From: an uncultured Dehalococcoidia bacterium
Lineage (GTDB): Bacteria; Chloroflexota; Dehalococcoidia; Lucifugimonadales; UBA3495
DNA length: 64,000 nt
Assembly (NCBI GenBank): GCA_958296445.1
Contig: OY282565.1
Span: 3,397,570-3,461,569 of the forward strand
Direction: 5' to 3'
Part shown: in pieces, positions 17,514 through 26,109 of the stretch
Layout: every line of letters begins with the position of its first letter
Position numbering within the stretch: position 1 is the stretch's first letter
Translations under genes and position numbers: made by a program
The notes under the pieces: model-generated
Database searches by the model: none
What the model was told of the DNA's origin: nothing
Seen by the model: the letters and a program-made list of their open reading frames with translations, nothing else

Positions 17514-19139
17514 ATGAGCGAACCCGCAAACGCCCAACAACCACAACACAAAACGCTCTCAGGCTTAGAAGTCAAACCCGTATACGGCCCCGAAACCACC
17601 AACAAAATTGACTTCGACCGCGACATTGGCCGCCCCGGCGAATTTCCCTTCACCCGCGGCCCCTACCCCGATATGTACCGCGGCCGCCTGTGGACGCGCC
17701 GCCAAATCGCCGGATTCGGCACCGCCCAAGCCACCAACGAGCGCTACCGCTTCCTGCTGGAACACGGCCAGACCGGCATCAGCACCGACTTTGACCACCC
17801 CACCCTCACCGGCTACGACTCCGACCACGAACTGGCCGAAGGCGAGGTCGGGCGGCTCGGCGTCGCCATTGACACCGTGCGCGATATGGACGACCTCTTT
17901 CACCAAATCCCCCTCGACCAAGTAAGCGTATCCCTGACCATCAACCACCCCTCCATCGTGCTGCTCAGTATGTTCCTGGCCGTCGCCCAAGAACGCAACA
18001 TCCCTTGGCAAGCCCTGCGCGGCACGGTGCAAAACGACTCCCTCAAAGAGTTTCACGGCCAGAAAACCTTTGCACTAGGCCCCGAGCCGTCCCTCAAGCT
18101 AACCACCGACATCGTGGAATTTTGCGCCGCCCGCGTCCCCAACTGGTACACCATCTCCATATCCGGCTACCACACCCGGGAAAGCGGTTCCGACGCCGTG
18201 CAGGAACTCGCATTCACCATCGCCCAAGGAATGGCCTACGTAGAGTCCGCCCTAGCCCGCGGTATGCCCCCCGACAGCTTCGCCCCCCGCCTGTCCTTCT
18301 TTTTCGGCGTCCACAACGACCTGTTCGAGGAAATCGCCAAATTCCGCGCCGCCCGCCGGATGTGGGCCCGTATAATGAAAGAACGCTACCAAGCCGCCCG
18401 CCCCGAATCAATGCGAATGCGCTTTCACACCCAAACCCTAGGCTCCACCCTGATGCGCCAGGACGCCCAGAACAACATCGTCCGCGGCGCCTTGCAAGCC
18501 CTCGCCGCCGTCCTCGGCGGCACCCAGTCCCTCCACGTCAGCGGCTACGACGAAGCCTACGACATACCCTCCGAAGACGCCATGCGAATGTCCCTCGCAA
18601 CCCAGCTAATCCTAGCCCACGAATCCGGCGCCGCCGCCACCGCCGACCCCTTGGGCGGCTCCCTGTTCGTCGAAACCCTAACCAACGACATCGAAAACGC
18701 CGCCCAAGAATACATCAGCCGCATTGACCAAATGGGCGCAGGCTCGATGCGTCAAGGCATCCTGCAAGCCATCGGCAGCGGCTACATCGAGCGCGAAATC
18801 GCCCGCTCCGCCTACGAATACCAGCAGCGCATCGAGTCCGGCCGCCAGGTAATCGTCGGCCTAAACCGCTACCAATCCGAAACCGCCCAAAAACTGGAGC
18901 TGTTCCAGTTCGACCCCGAAGAAGAGGAATGGCAAAAAGGCCGCCTAGCCGCCGCCCGCAACAACCGCAGCCCCGCCGCCGTCCGAACCGCCCTAACCGC
19001 CCTAAAACAATCCGCCCGCAACAACGCCAACCTAATGCCCCCAACCCTACAAGCAGTCCAGGCAATGGCAACCGAAGGCGAAATCCTAGACACCCTCCGC
19101 GACGTCTACGGCGAATACGTAGACCCGGGGGTGTTTTAA
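17514..19139 (+). CDS. Coenzyme B12-dependent acyl-CoA mutase large subunit, 2-hydroxyisobutyryl-CoA mutase type
   Basis: The 541-residue catalytic subunit of the methylmalonyl-CoA mutase superfamily has the catalytic His in SISGYH (H220). Diagnostic residues differ from methylmalonyl-CoA mutase: Ile65 in RRQIAGFGT replaces the Tyr89 of the P. shermanii enzyme, Asp92 lies in STDFDHP, and Gln183 (EFHGQKTF) replaces Arg207. Spacings of 27, 118 and 155 residues between these positions match the known enzymes exactly. Ile/Asp/Gln is the pattern described for 2-hydroxyisobutyryl-CoA mutase (Ile90/Asp117/Gln208), which interconverts 2-hydroxyisobutyryl- and 3-hydroxybutyryl-CoA. AAGGAA precedes the ATG. 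The small subunit (21250-21687) and an acyl-CoA ligase follow after an accessory cassette. Superfamily is certain; substrate is inferred. Confidence 0.85.
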   Translation: MSEPANAQQPQHKTLSGLEVKPVYGPETTNKIDFDRDIGRPGEFPFTRGPYPDMYRGRLWTRRQIAGFGTAQATNERYRFLLEHGQTGISTDFDHPTLTGYDSDHELAEGEVGRLGVAIDTVRDMDDLFHQIPLDQVSVSLTINHPSIVLLSMFLAVAQERNIPWQALRGTVQNDSLKEFHGQKTFALGPEPSLKLTTDIVEFCAARVPNWYTISISGYHTRESGSDAVQELAFTIAQGMAYVESALARGMPPDSFAPRLSFFFGVHNDLFEEIAKFRAARRMWARIMKERYQAARPESMRMRFHTQTLGSTLMRQDAQNNIVRGALQALAAVLGGTQSLHVSGYDEAYDIPSEDAMRMSLATQLILAHESGAAATADPLGGSLFVETLTNDIENAAQEYISRIDQMGAGSMRQGILQAIGSGYIEREIARSAYEYQQRIESGRQVIVGLNRYQSETAQKLELFQFDPEEEEWQKGRLAAARNNRSPAAVRTALTALKQSARNNANLMPPTLQAVQAMATEGEILDTLRDVYGEYVDPGVF

Positions 19140-19155
19140 GTCAACGGTTTCGTGC

Positions 19156-19161
19156 TATACT
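19156..19161 (+). promoter_or_regulatory. -10 box of a probable leaderless promoter
   Basis: TATACT lies 6 bp upstream of the ATG at 19168, so transcription from it would begin at or next to the start codon. No good -35 or Shine-Dalgarno sequence is visible. Confidence 0.45.
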
Positions 19162-19167
19162 GCCTGT

Positions 19168-19893
19168 ATGATGCAAGATGAAAATTCCTCAGCCGGACTC
19201 AGTGCCCGGCTTGATATGATGGAAGACTGCACTAATCGGCTGTTGGCCCCTCTGGTGCCGAACAGCAGGGGATCTGAGTGGTTGGCAAACTTGGAAGCGT
19301 CCAGCCAGCAATTTCACGGGTATGTCCCTGACACGACGATACTGCCAGCCAGCATTTTCAGAACCGAAGGGGAAGCCAATTCCCTCTGGGAGAGAGTTGC
19401 CGAAAATCTCATCCAGCATAAAATCGGCCCTTCTAATGTATGGCCGATCATTGATTCTATTTTTGAAGAGCTGGCGCTCAATGCAGCGCAACATTCCGCT
19501 TCCCAAGCAGGTTGTTGCGCTACAGTAGAGCATTTTGTGTCTGGAGATGAAATTCTATACGTTGTTGGTGTCGTAGACTTGGGCATCGGAATTTTATCAT
19601 CACTACAGCATAACCCGACGTATCAACATATCAACGATGAATACGACGCAATTTCTCGCGCCCTGGAGCTGGATGTAACTGGAACGCTAGAACTTCGCGG
19701 AGCCGGGTTACACTACGTTACCGAGAGGGTGCAGAATTCATCGGGTGAACTAGTGATTATTTCAGGGGATGGGTTCTTAATGGTAAGAAACGGACGCGGG
19801 CCGTTCCGCGGCGATTTTATCGCGCAAAATTGGTCGAGTCACCCGGGAACGTTAGTGCTGGTAGCAATTCCAGTTCCCCAAATGAGGCAATAG
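19168..19893 (+). CDS. GHKL-type ATP-binding protein, anti-sigma-factor-kinase-like
   Basis: The 241-residue protein carries a HATPase_c fold: N-box FEELALNAAQHS (99-110, with Glu and Asn105), G1 box VVDLGIGI (135-142) and G2 box RGAGL (177-181). The N-terminal 90 residues are unassigned. No histidine-kinase dimerisation domain is present, so this is closer to SpoIIAB/RsbW-like switch ATPases. A DUF4325 protein follows one base after its stop; this pair recurs in bacteria and looks like an ATPase/STAS-like switch. The gene is markedly lower in GC than the mutase genes around it. It splits the mutase subunits, and a -10 box six bases upstream suggests independent, leaderless expression. Confidence 0.75.
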   Translation: MMQDENSSAGLSARLDMMEDCTNRLLAPLVPNSRGSEWLANLEASSQQFHGYVPDTTILPASIFRTEGEANSLWERVAENLIQHKIGPSNVWPIIDSIFEELALNAAQHSASQAGCCATVEHFVSGDEILYVVGVVDLGIGILSSLQHNPTYQHINDEYDAISRALELDVTGTLELRGAGLHYVTERVQNSSGELVIISGDGFLMVRNGRGPFRGDFIAQNWSSHPGTLVLVAIPVPQMRQ

Positions 19894-19894
19894 T

Positions 19895-20224
19895 ATGGCT
19901 ACCATTGACTTGTTGAGAGAATCTGGCACCAAAATGCTGGGAACCCGCCCTGCGGCGCGGGCATTTGAACCTGCCATGCGCGAGGCACTGGCAGACGGCT
20001 CCATTAGCTTGGACACTTCAGGAGTCCTACGGATCGGCTTGTCGTTTTTTGACGAGACATTGCTGATTTTCGACGAACTGTTGACGGAGACCGGAAACGA
20101 CAGCTTGCAAATGATTTACCGGAAAGGCCCTTCGCTAGAGTCCCTGAAAGACATAGTGCCGCATCGAGGGCTAACTGTATCTGAATCACCGTCCGGTGAC
20201 TGGATAATCTCACCACCTAGGTGA
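19895..20224 (+). CDS. DUF4325 STAS-like protein
   Basis: The 109-residue protein contains GSISLDTSGVLRIGLSFFD followed by ETLLIFDELL, the core of DUF4325, a STAS-like fold resembling anti-anti-sigma factors. The family pattern has Asp and Ser/Gly around the strand-turn (here LDTSGV). It starts one base after the GHKL ATPase stop and so is co-translated with it. By analogy with SpoIIAA/SpoIIAB the two may bind each other in an ATP-dependent way. The target is unknown; no sigma factor gene is adjacent. Confidence 0.7.
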   Translation: MATIDLLRESGTKMLGTRPAARAFEPAMREALADGSISLDTSGVLRIGLSFFDETLLIFDELLTETGNDSLQMIYRKGPSLESLKDIVPHRGLTVSESPSGDWIISPPR

Positions 20225-20339
20225 GCAAACCGTCATTGGAAATCGCGGTTTTCCCCAAAGACTTGCTGGTGAAAATGGGACTGGAGCAGAAATACGCCGC
20301 CCGGCATGGTGATAACCTACACCATGTCGGGCGTCTATA

Positions 20340-20426
20340 TCCGCCGCCCACCGCGCCATAGCCCAAGCCCACAACAGAACCCTGCTAGTAACCGAAAACG
20401 GCGATTGGGAATTCCGAAAAGGATAA
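20340..20426 (+). pseudogene. Remnant of a PIN-domain (VapC-like) toxin C-terminus
   Basis: In the frame ending TAA 20424-20426 the translation runs SISAAHRAIAQAHNRTLL and then VTENGDWEF, which looks like the last strand-helix-strand of a VapC PIN domain (A.A..HNRTLVT.N..DF). No start or catalytic Asp region precedes it in frame; the DNA from 20225 to 20340 reads in another frame without a recognisable domain. It is best taken as a decayed gene. Confidence 0.4.
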
Positions 20427-20461
20427 CGCCGTCGCCAAACGCTGATTCCAAAGAGGAGAAT

Positions 20462-20815
20462 ATGGGAACATTTAATGTCAAAATAGAGGTCAGCAATCGC
20501 TACGACGGCGAGTTTGTGCCACTGGAAGCCATGGTTGACACCGGATCCAGTTACCTGATGATTCCCCAAGATTTGTTGCGCCGATTAGGAGTCAGCCCCA
20601 CAGAACGGCGATCCTTCCAACTCGCCGACAACCGGATGGTAGAGTACGATATGGGCATACTCGAACTGAAATTGGATGGCCGCCAAATTCCCGTTCCGGT
20701 AGCCTTTGCGCCGGAAGGCGTCAGCCCGCTCCTCGGAGCGGTGGCCCTAGAAATTTTTGCCCTCGGCGTAGACCCGGTCGGACAGAAACTCGTATCAGTT
20801 CCGTCTCTAAGCTAA
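20462..20815 (+). CDS. Retropepsin-like aspartic protease-fold protein, copy 1
   Basis: The 117-residue protein has the clan AA signature MVDTGSSYLMIPQDLL with a hydrophobic-hydrophobic-Gly pattern later (LLGAVALEIF), fitting a single-domain retropepsin that would act as a homodimer. The start at 20462 is set by AGAGGAG 4 bp upstream. A paralogue with DTGS follows at 20875, and a third with an altered motif lies at 37511. Prokaryotic members are numerous and mostly uncharacterised. It sits in the cassette between the mutase subunits. Confidence 0.75.
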   Translation: MGTFNVKIEVSNRYDGEFVPLEAMVDTGSSYLMIPQDLLRRLGVSPTERRSFQLADNRMVEYDMGILELKLDGRQIPVPVAFAPEGVSPLLGAVALEIFALGVDPVGQKLVSVPSLS

Positions 20816-20874
20816 CTCAGCGCAGGAATTGGCATTAAGCAGTTTACAAAGTGATGAATTGGAGTATCCTTGAA

Positions 20875-21240
20875 ATGGGCACATTCAACGTCTGGCTGGA
20901 AATAGCCAATCAGGAAATCAGAGAGTTCGTCCCAATTGAAGCAATGGTTGATACCGGCTCAACTTACCCCCTCATACCCGCGGACTTGCTGCAAAGCCTG
21001 AACATCAAACCCGCGCGGCGGCGGACATTCGAGTTGGGCGACGGGCAAAGGATTGAGCTTGACGACGGCGAGGTCAGAATGCGGCTGGATTCCCAAGAAC
21101 GAACAGTTCCCGTAGTATTCGCGCCGGAAGGGGCCGCGCCCCTGCTGGGGGCGGTAGCCTTAGCGATATTCGGCCTAGCCGCCGACCCCGTAAACAAACG
21201 CCTTATCCCAATGCCGCCCCTCCCGGTGCGCCCGGTCTAG
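20875..21240 (+). CDS. Retropepsin-like aspartic protease-fold protein, copy 2
   Basis: This 121-residue paralogue of the preceding gene begins MGTFNVWLEIANQE with the active-site motif MVDTGSTYPLIPADLL and the later LLGAVALAIFGL. ATG 20875 is chosen because it aligns with copy 1 and GGAG lies 10 bp upstream; an in-frame GTG at 20851 is less likely. Its stop (21238-21240) overlaps the AGGAG that serves the B12-binding subunit, so the two are translationally linked. Both copies retain DTG and could form homo- or heterodimers. Confidence 0.75.
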   Translation: MGTFNVWLEIANQEIREFVPIEAMVDTGSTYPLIPADLLQSLNIKPARRRTFELGDGQRIELDDGEVRMRLDSQERTVPVVFAPEGAAPLLGAVALAIFGLAADPVNKRLIPMPPLPVRPV

Positions 21241-21249
21241 GAGTTTGCG

Positions 21250-21687
21250 TTGACCACCCAAGAACAACCCCCACCCAAAGTCCTCCTAGCCAAAATGGGC
21301 CTCGACGGCCACGACCGCGGCGTCAAAGTAATCGCCCGCGCAATGCGCGACGCCGGCATCGAAGTCGTCTATATGGGTATGCGCGTCACCGCCGAACAAA
21401 TAGCCCAGACCGCCCTCCAAGAAGACTCCGACGTAATAGGCATCAGCATCCTATCCGGCGCCCACCTCCGCCTAGTCCCCCGCCTGACCCGCGCCCTAGC
21501 CGACCGCGGCCTGTCCAACGACGTCCTCCTCCTAGTAGGCGGCACCATCCCCGAAGACGACATAGCCCCCCTACAAAATATGGGCGTCCACGCCGTCTTT
21601 CCCGTAGGCAGCTTCACCTCGGATATGATCGACTTCATCCGCGCCAACCTCCCCAAATCCCAGCAGCCCCCCCAACGCCAACTATGA
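21250..21687 (+). CDS. B12-binding small subunit of the acyl-CoA mutase
   Basis: The 145-residue cobalamin-binding Rossmann-like domain carries GLDGHDRGVK, where the His is the lower cobalt ligand, then GISILSGAH and VGGTIPEDD. It is the separate small subunit expected for the large subunit at 17514-19139. It starts with TTG at 21250, seven bases after AGGAG; this weak start and the preceding cassette suggest expression depends on upstream translation. The stop overlaps the next gene's ATG (ATGA at 21684-21687). The assignment is strong from the DxHxxG motif and context. Confidence 0.9.
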   Translation: MTTQEQPPPKVLLAKMGLDGHDRGVKVIARAMRDAGIEVVYMGMRVTAEQIAQTALQEDSDVIGISILSGAHLRLVPRLTRALADRGLSNDVLLLVGGTIPEDDIAPLQNMGVHAVFPVGSFTSDMIDFIRANLPKSQQPPQRQL

Positions 21688-23102
21688 CTGAGCCAACTAT
21701 GCCCGACCAAACTACGCCCGAAACAACCTGGCCCCCCAACTACCCCGCCGGGTACATCCCCCCCGACGAACAAGAGCATTGGTCGCCGGGCCCGGAAACG
21801 ATGCCCCCCGAAAAGCGCGACGCCCTGATCCTCGCCAAGTTGCGCGAGCAAGTCCGTTACGCCTACCAAAACTCCGGTTTCTACCGCCAATTCTACATCG
21901 ACGCCCCCGTAGACCCCGAAAACCTGCGCACCCTGCAAGAATTCGCCCAGCTCCCCATCCTGACCAAAGACGACATCCGCCAAGAGCAGGAAGCGCACCC
22001 CCCTTATGGCCGCTTCCTCTGCGTCCCGCCCGCCGACGTTTTCCGGGTGCACGGAACCTCCGGCACCACCGGACGCCCCACCGTATTCGGCATCGGGCGC
22101 GGCGACTGGCAGCGCATCGCCGAAGCCCACGCCCGCATCCTCTGGGCCGCCGGACTCCGCCCCCACGACCTAGTAATGGTCGCCGCCGTTTTCAGCCTCT
22201 ACGTAGGCAGTTGGGGCGCCCTCGTCGGCGCCGAGCGCCTCGGCGCAACCTCCTTCCCCTTCGGCGGCGGCGCCCCCGGCCAAACGGAACGCGCCGCCGA
22301 GTGGGCCGCTATGGTCAAGCCCACCGCCCTCTACGCCACCCCCTCCTATGCCCTCTACCTAGCCGAAACCGCCCGCGCTATGGGCCTAGACCCCCGCCAA
22401 GATTTCGCCTTCCGCTTTATGTTCTTCTCCGGCGAACCCGGCGCCAGCGTACCCGCCACCCGCCGCCTGATTGAGGACACCTTCGGCTGCTACATAGTTG
22501 ACCAAGGCAGCATGGCCGAAATGACCCCCTGGATGAGCAATTCCGGCTGCCGCCACCTCCCCGCCGGTATGCACCTCTGGCAAGACATCGTTTACACCGA
22601 AATGGTAGACCCCCAATCCCGCCGCAACCTCCCCATCGGCGCCGAAGGCGTCCCCGTATACTCCCACACCGAGCGCACCTCCCAGCCAATGATCCGCTAC
22701 TGGTCCGGCGACATCGCCCAATGGGAAATGACCGACTGCCCCTGCGGCCGCACCTACCCCACCCTAACCCGCGGCATCTACGGACGCGCCGACGATATGA
22801 TTATCGTCCGCGGCCAAAACATCTTTCCCTCCCGCATCGAGGACATCCTACGCAGTATACCCGTATTCGGCGGCGAATTCCGCCTGCTCCTAGAGCGCGA
22901 ACCCGGCCAGCTAGACCGCCTAACCATACAAACCGAAGTGCTAAACTACAACCCTACAGCCCCTGACCCCTTGCGCGAGGAAATCGCCGCCACCCTACGC
23001 CGCGCCCTAGGCGTAGCCGTATCCGTAGACCTAAAACCCGCCGGAGAGTTCGAGCGCACCCAATTCAAAGCCCGCCGAATAATAGACCACCGAGTAATCT
23101 AA
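21684..23102 (+). CDS. Phenylacetate-CoA-ligase-like acyl-CoA synthetase
   Basis: The 472-residue AMP-forming ligase of the PaaK type has the P-loop VHGTSGTTGRPTV and the aryl/acyl-CoA ligase motif YGRADDMIIVRGQNIFPS near the C-terminal domain hinge. It should activate a carboxylic acid with ATP and CoA. Its start overlaps the stop of the B12-binding subunit, so it is in the same operon. Acyl-CoA synthetases often accompany 2-hydroxyisobutyryl-CoA mutase, where they activate the hydroxy acid, supporting a shared pathway here; the actual substrate is inferred. An alternative in-frame Met lies at 21699. Confidence 0.87.
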   Translation: MTEPTMPDQTTPETTWPPNYPAGYIPPDEQEHWSPGPETMPPEKRDALILAKLREQVRYAYQNSGFYRQFYIDAPVDPENLRTLQEFAQLPILTKDDIRQEQEAHPPYGRFLCVPPADVFRVHGTSGTTGRPTVFGIGRGDWQRIAEAHARILWAAGLRPHDLVMVAAVFSLYVGSWGALVGAERLGATSFPFGGGAPGQTERAAEWAAMVKPTALYATPSYALYLAETARAMGLDPRQDFAFRFMFFSGEPGASVPATRRLIEDTFGCYIVDQGSMAEMTPWMSNSGCRHLPAGMHLWQDIVYTEMVDPQSRRNLPIGAEGVPVYSHTERTSQPMIRYWSGDIAQWEMTDCPCGRTYPTLTRGIYGRADDMIIVRGQNIFPSRIEDILRSIPVFGGEFRLLLEREPGQLDRLTIQTEVLNYNPTAPDPLREEIAATLRRALGVAVSVDLKPAGEFERTQFKARRIIDHRVI

Positions 23103-23159
23103 AAAAACCCTTTGCGCCCTTGCGCCATCGCGCCATTGCGTAAAAAACAGGCAACGAAT

Positions 23160-24338
23160 ATGACATCAAGACACCCCCCCTGGGCCACCCTCAACCACGA
23201 CCTAGGCGAAACCGCCGACATCGTCCGCGATACCGTGCGCCAGTTCACCGCCGCCGAAATCGCCCCCCGCGCCGACGAAATAGACCGCAGCAACCAATTT
23301 CCCCGCGACCTATGGCCCCGACTAGGCGACCTGGGCCTCCTAGGCATCACCGTAGCCGAGGAATACGGCGGCGCCGGCCTAGGCTATCTCGCCCACACCC
23401 TAGTTATGGAAGAAGTGTCCCGTGGCTCCGCCAGCGTCGGCCTAAGCTACGGCGCCCACTCCAACCTCTGCGTCAACCAAATTTTCCGCAACGGCACCGA
23501 GGAACAAAAACGCCGCTACCTCCCCCCCCTCATCAGCGGCCAGCACGTAGGCGCCCTAGCAATGAGCGAACCCGACGCCGGTTCCGACGTCGTAAGTATG
23601 CGGCTGCGAGCGGAAAAGCGCGGCGACCACTACCTGCTAAACGGCGCAAAAATGTGGATCACCAACGGCCCCGAAGCCGACACCCTAGTAGTCTACGCCA
23701 AAACCGCCCCGGACGCCGGTTCCCGAGGCATAACCGCCTTCCTGATAGAGCGCAACTTCCCCGGCTTTCACCCCTCCCCCAAGCTCGACAAGCTCGGAAT
23801 GCGCGGCTCCAGCACCAGCGAACTGGTTTTCCAGGACTGCCAAGTTCCCGCCGAAAACATCCTGGGCAAGGAAGGCCGCGGCGTAGCCGTCCTGATGAGT
23901 GGCCTGGATCTCGAGCGCCTAGTGCTTACCGGCGGCCCCCTAGGAATCATGCAATCCTGCCTCGACGCCGTAGTTCCCTACGTCCACCAGCGGCAGCAAT
24001 TCGGCCAGCCCATCGGCGAATTCCAGTTGATTCAGGCCAAGCTCGCCGATATGTACACCTCCCTTTCCGCCTGCCAGTCCTACGCCTACGCCGTCGCCCG
24101 CGCCGCCGACCGCGGGCTGATTTCCCGCAAAGACGCCGCCGGCTGCCTGCTCTTTTCCGCCGAGCGGGCCACCCAAATGGCCCTCCAGGCCATCCAGACC
24201 CTAGGCGGCAACGGCTACATCAACGACTTTCCCGTAGCCCGCCTCCTCCGCGACGCCAAACTCTACGAAATCGGCGCCGGAACCAGCGAAATACGCCGTA
24301 TGCTAATAGGCCGCGAGCTCTTTCGGGAAACGATATGA
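23160..24338 (+). CDS. Acyl-CoA dehydrogenase, isovaleryl-CoA-dehydrogenase type
   Basis: This flavoprotein of about 392 residues includes [38 protein letters not shown] and the segment [18 protein letters not shown]. The last is nearly the human isovaleryl-CoA dehydrogenase catalytic region, where the Glu of GLDLER is the base. Ending motifs GGNGYIND and [15 protein letters not shown] are also typical. It would oxidise isovaleryl-CoA or a related branched acyl-CoA, passing electrons to ETF. ATG 23160 follows CAGG; the frame extends upstream to 23112. Its stop overlaps the start of the DUF3179 gene. Isovaleryl specificity is likely but not proven. Confidence 0.9.
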   Translation: MTSRHPPWATLNHDLGETADIVRDTVRQFTAAEIAPRADEIDRSNQFPRDLWPRLGDLGLLGITVAEEYGGAGLGYLAHTLVMEEVSRGSASVGLSYGAHSNLCVNQIFRNGTEEQKRRYLPPLISGQHVGALAMSEPDAGSDVVSMRLRAEKRGDHYLLNGAKMWITNGPEADTLVVYAKTAPDAGSRGITAFLIERNFPGFHPSPKLDKLGMRGSSTSELVFQDCQVPAENILGKEGRGVAVLMSGLDLERLVLTGGPLGIMQSCLDAVVPYVHQRQQFGQPIGEFQLIQAKLADMYTSLSACQSYAYAVARAADRGLISRKDAAGCLLFSAERATQMALQAIQTLGGNGYINDFPVARLLRDAKLYEIGAGTSEIRRMLIGRELFRETI

Positions 24339-26032
24339 TGCGCTCCCCCCTGCTGCCCGCTCTAATCATCATCGCGCTGCTTGCGGCGACCGCCTGCGCC
24401 GCCGCCCAGCCGTCCCCCCTTCCCCTGCCCACCGCCACCCTAGTTCCGCCGCCCACGGCCACCGCCCTACCGTCCCCAACCCCGCCCCAGCCCGCCTACC
24501 CCCAGCCCCCCACCCCGCTAAACGCCGACGACCTAGCCTTTCTGCCCAGCAACCCCACGGAGCTAATGCTGGCAACCCTAGACTACCCCCTGTCCCAAGT
24601 AGGCCGGAAAATGGCCTACTCCGGCAACACCGCCTACATCCCCGTCCTCCTCGAATTTATGCGTTTCCAAACCAACGACGAAGCCCTAGTCACCCTAGCA
24701 TCCTACCTAGTGCGCCTCCGCGACAACATCGGCGAAGGCGAATTCGCCATCGTCCCGCCCGGCCAGGCCCAATGGCGCTGGTGGCAGGAATGGCTGGGCA
24801 GCCACCCCGAAATCACCCCGCCCGACGGCTACGACGGCTGGAAAGGAGACCTGTTCAGCATCATAGACCCGCCAATGGGCGCATTCATCTACCCCGGCGT
24901 TCCCGCCGCCATCCGCCTAGAGGAAATCGTCTGGGGCGGCGTCCGGCGCGACGGCATCCCCGACTTGCGCTTTCCCCCAACCCTATCCCCCCAAGAAGCC
25001 ACCTACCTAGAACCGCACGACCGCGTGTTCGGCGTATCCATCAACGGCGAACACCGCGCCTATCCCCTGCGCGTCCTAAACGCCCACGAAATGGCAAACG
25101 ACATCCTAGGCGGACAACAAATCGCCCTAGCCTATTGAACCCTCTGCGGTTCGGGAATCGTGTATTCCACCGAAATTAACGGCCAACCAACCGAATTCGG
25201 CACCTCAGGAATGCTCTACCGCAGCAACAAACTGATGTACGACCGCGCCACCGAAACCCTCTGGCGCCAATTCCGGGGCGAGCCGGTAGTCGGCCCCCTA
25301 GCCCACAGCGGCGCCCGCCTAAAAATCCTGCCCAGCGTCCTAACCGACTGGCAAACCTGGCTCGCCGACCACCCCGACACCACCGTAATAAGCAACCAAA
25401 CCGGCGTCTACCCCCCGGAATTCTACCGCCCCGAATCAGACTCCCGCTCCATATACTCATCCTACCGAGCCGACCCCGCCACAATGTTCCCCGTGCCAAC
25501 CCAAAACGACGCCCTCCCCCTAAAACAACGGATATTCGGCCTAACCTTCGGCAACCAAGCCCGAGCCTACCCCCACACAACCCTATCCCGAACCCCAACC
25601 CTAAACGACACCATAGGCCCCCAAAACCTAGTAATAATAACCCTAAACAACAACACCCCCCGAGCCTACAACCGAGCCAACCTAAAATTCCACCTCCCCA
25701 ACCAACCAACCCCACAAAACGAAACCCCCTCAAGCCAAGCCAGCCCACAAGACGAACCCTCCTCAAACGAAGCCCGCCCACAAGACGAACCCTCCTCAAA
25801 CGAAGCCAACCTACAGGACAAAGCCGCCTCAAGCGAAGCCCGCCTACAAAACGAACCCCCCTTAAGCGAAGCCCGCTTACAAGACGAAACCGGCCAACAA
25901 TGGCAAATCTCCGAAACCGCCCTAATCAACACCGCCAACCCATCCCAACGACTAGACCGCCTACCCTCCCGCGACGCCTACTGGTTCGGCTGGTTCGCCT
26001 TCTACCCCCACACCGAAATCTACACCCCCTAA
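24335..26032 (+). CDS. DUF3179 lipoprotein with an in-frame TGA at a conserved cysteine, candidate selenoprotein
   Basis: Read through TGA at 25136-25138, the product has about 565 residues. The N-terminus ([16 protein letters not shown]) is a lipoprotein signal. Residues around 230-400 are a DUF3179 domain ([19 protein letters not shown], then [17 protein letters not shown]). In this family the position of the stop is the first Cys of a YCxLCG motif, so TGA replaces Cys in CxxC. The reading frame and domain homology continue perfectly after the stop for 298 codons. A hairpin at 25150-25174 fits a bacterial SECIS. Six degenerate 11-residue repeats ([11 protein letters not shown] type) lie at 25712-25891. 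The gene overlaps the dehydrogenase stop. The alternative is a nonsense mutation or sequencing error; a second gene with the same feature at 41463-42074 argues for selenocysteine. Confidence 0.75.
25150..25174 (+). promoter_or_regulatory. Candidate bacterial SECIS hairpin for the DUF3179 TGA
   Basis: The stem TTCG-GGAAT pairs with ATTCC-(AC bulge)-CGAA, nine base pairs, closing a CGTGT loop. The stem starts 11 nt after the TGA and the loop starts 21 nt after it, with a G among the first two loop bases, as described for bacterial SECIS elements. Pairings were made by eye. Confidence 0.55.
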
Positions 26033-26109
26033 CAAACAAGCCCCTCAAGAAAATCGCAAAATTACCCCGTTGCCTACCATCCTAGCTATCTATCACCCTA
26101 AGCCCCGCC

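Noticed and set aside
17514..19139. Calling the mutase methylmalonyl-CoA mutase
   Set aside because: The Tyr and Arg that bind the substrate carboxylate are replaced by Ile and Gln, with an Asp at the HcmA-specific position.
23312..24334. A long open frame overlapping the acyl-CoA dehydrogenase and running into the DUF3179 gene
   Set aside because: Only the part from 24335 is real; the upstream extension is Arg/Pro shadow of the dehydrogenase.
25137..25152. A hairpin GAACC/GGTTC overlapping the DUF3179 TGA as the SECIS
   Set aside because: It includes the stop codon itself and its loop is too close to the UGA; the hairpin at 25150-25174 fits better.
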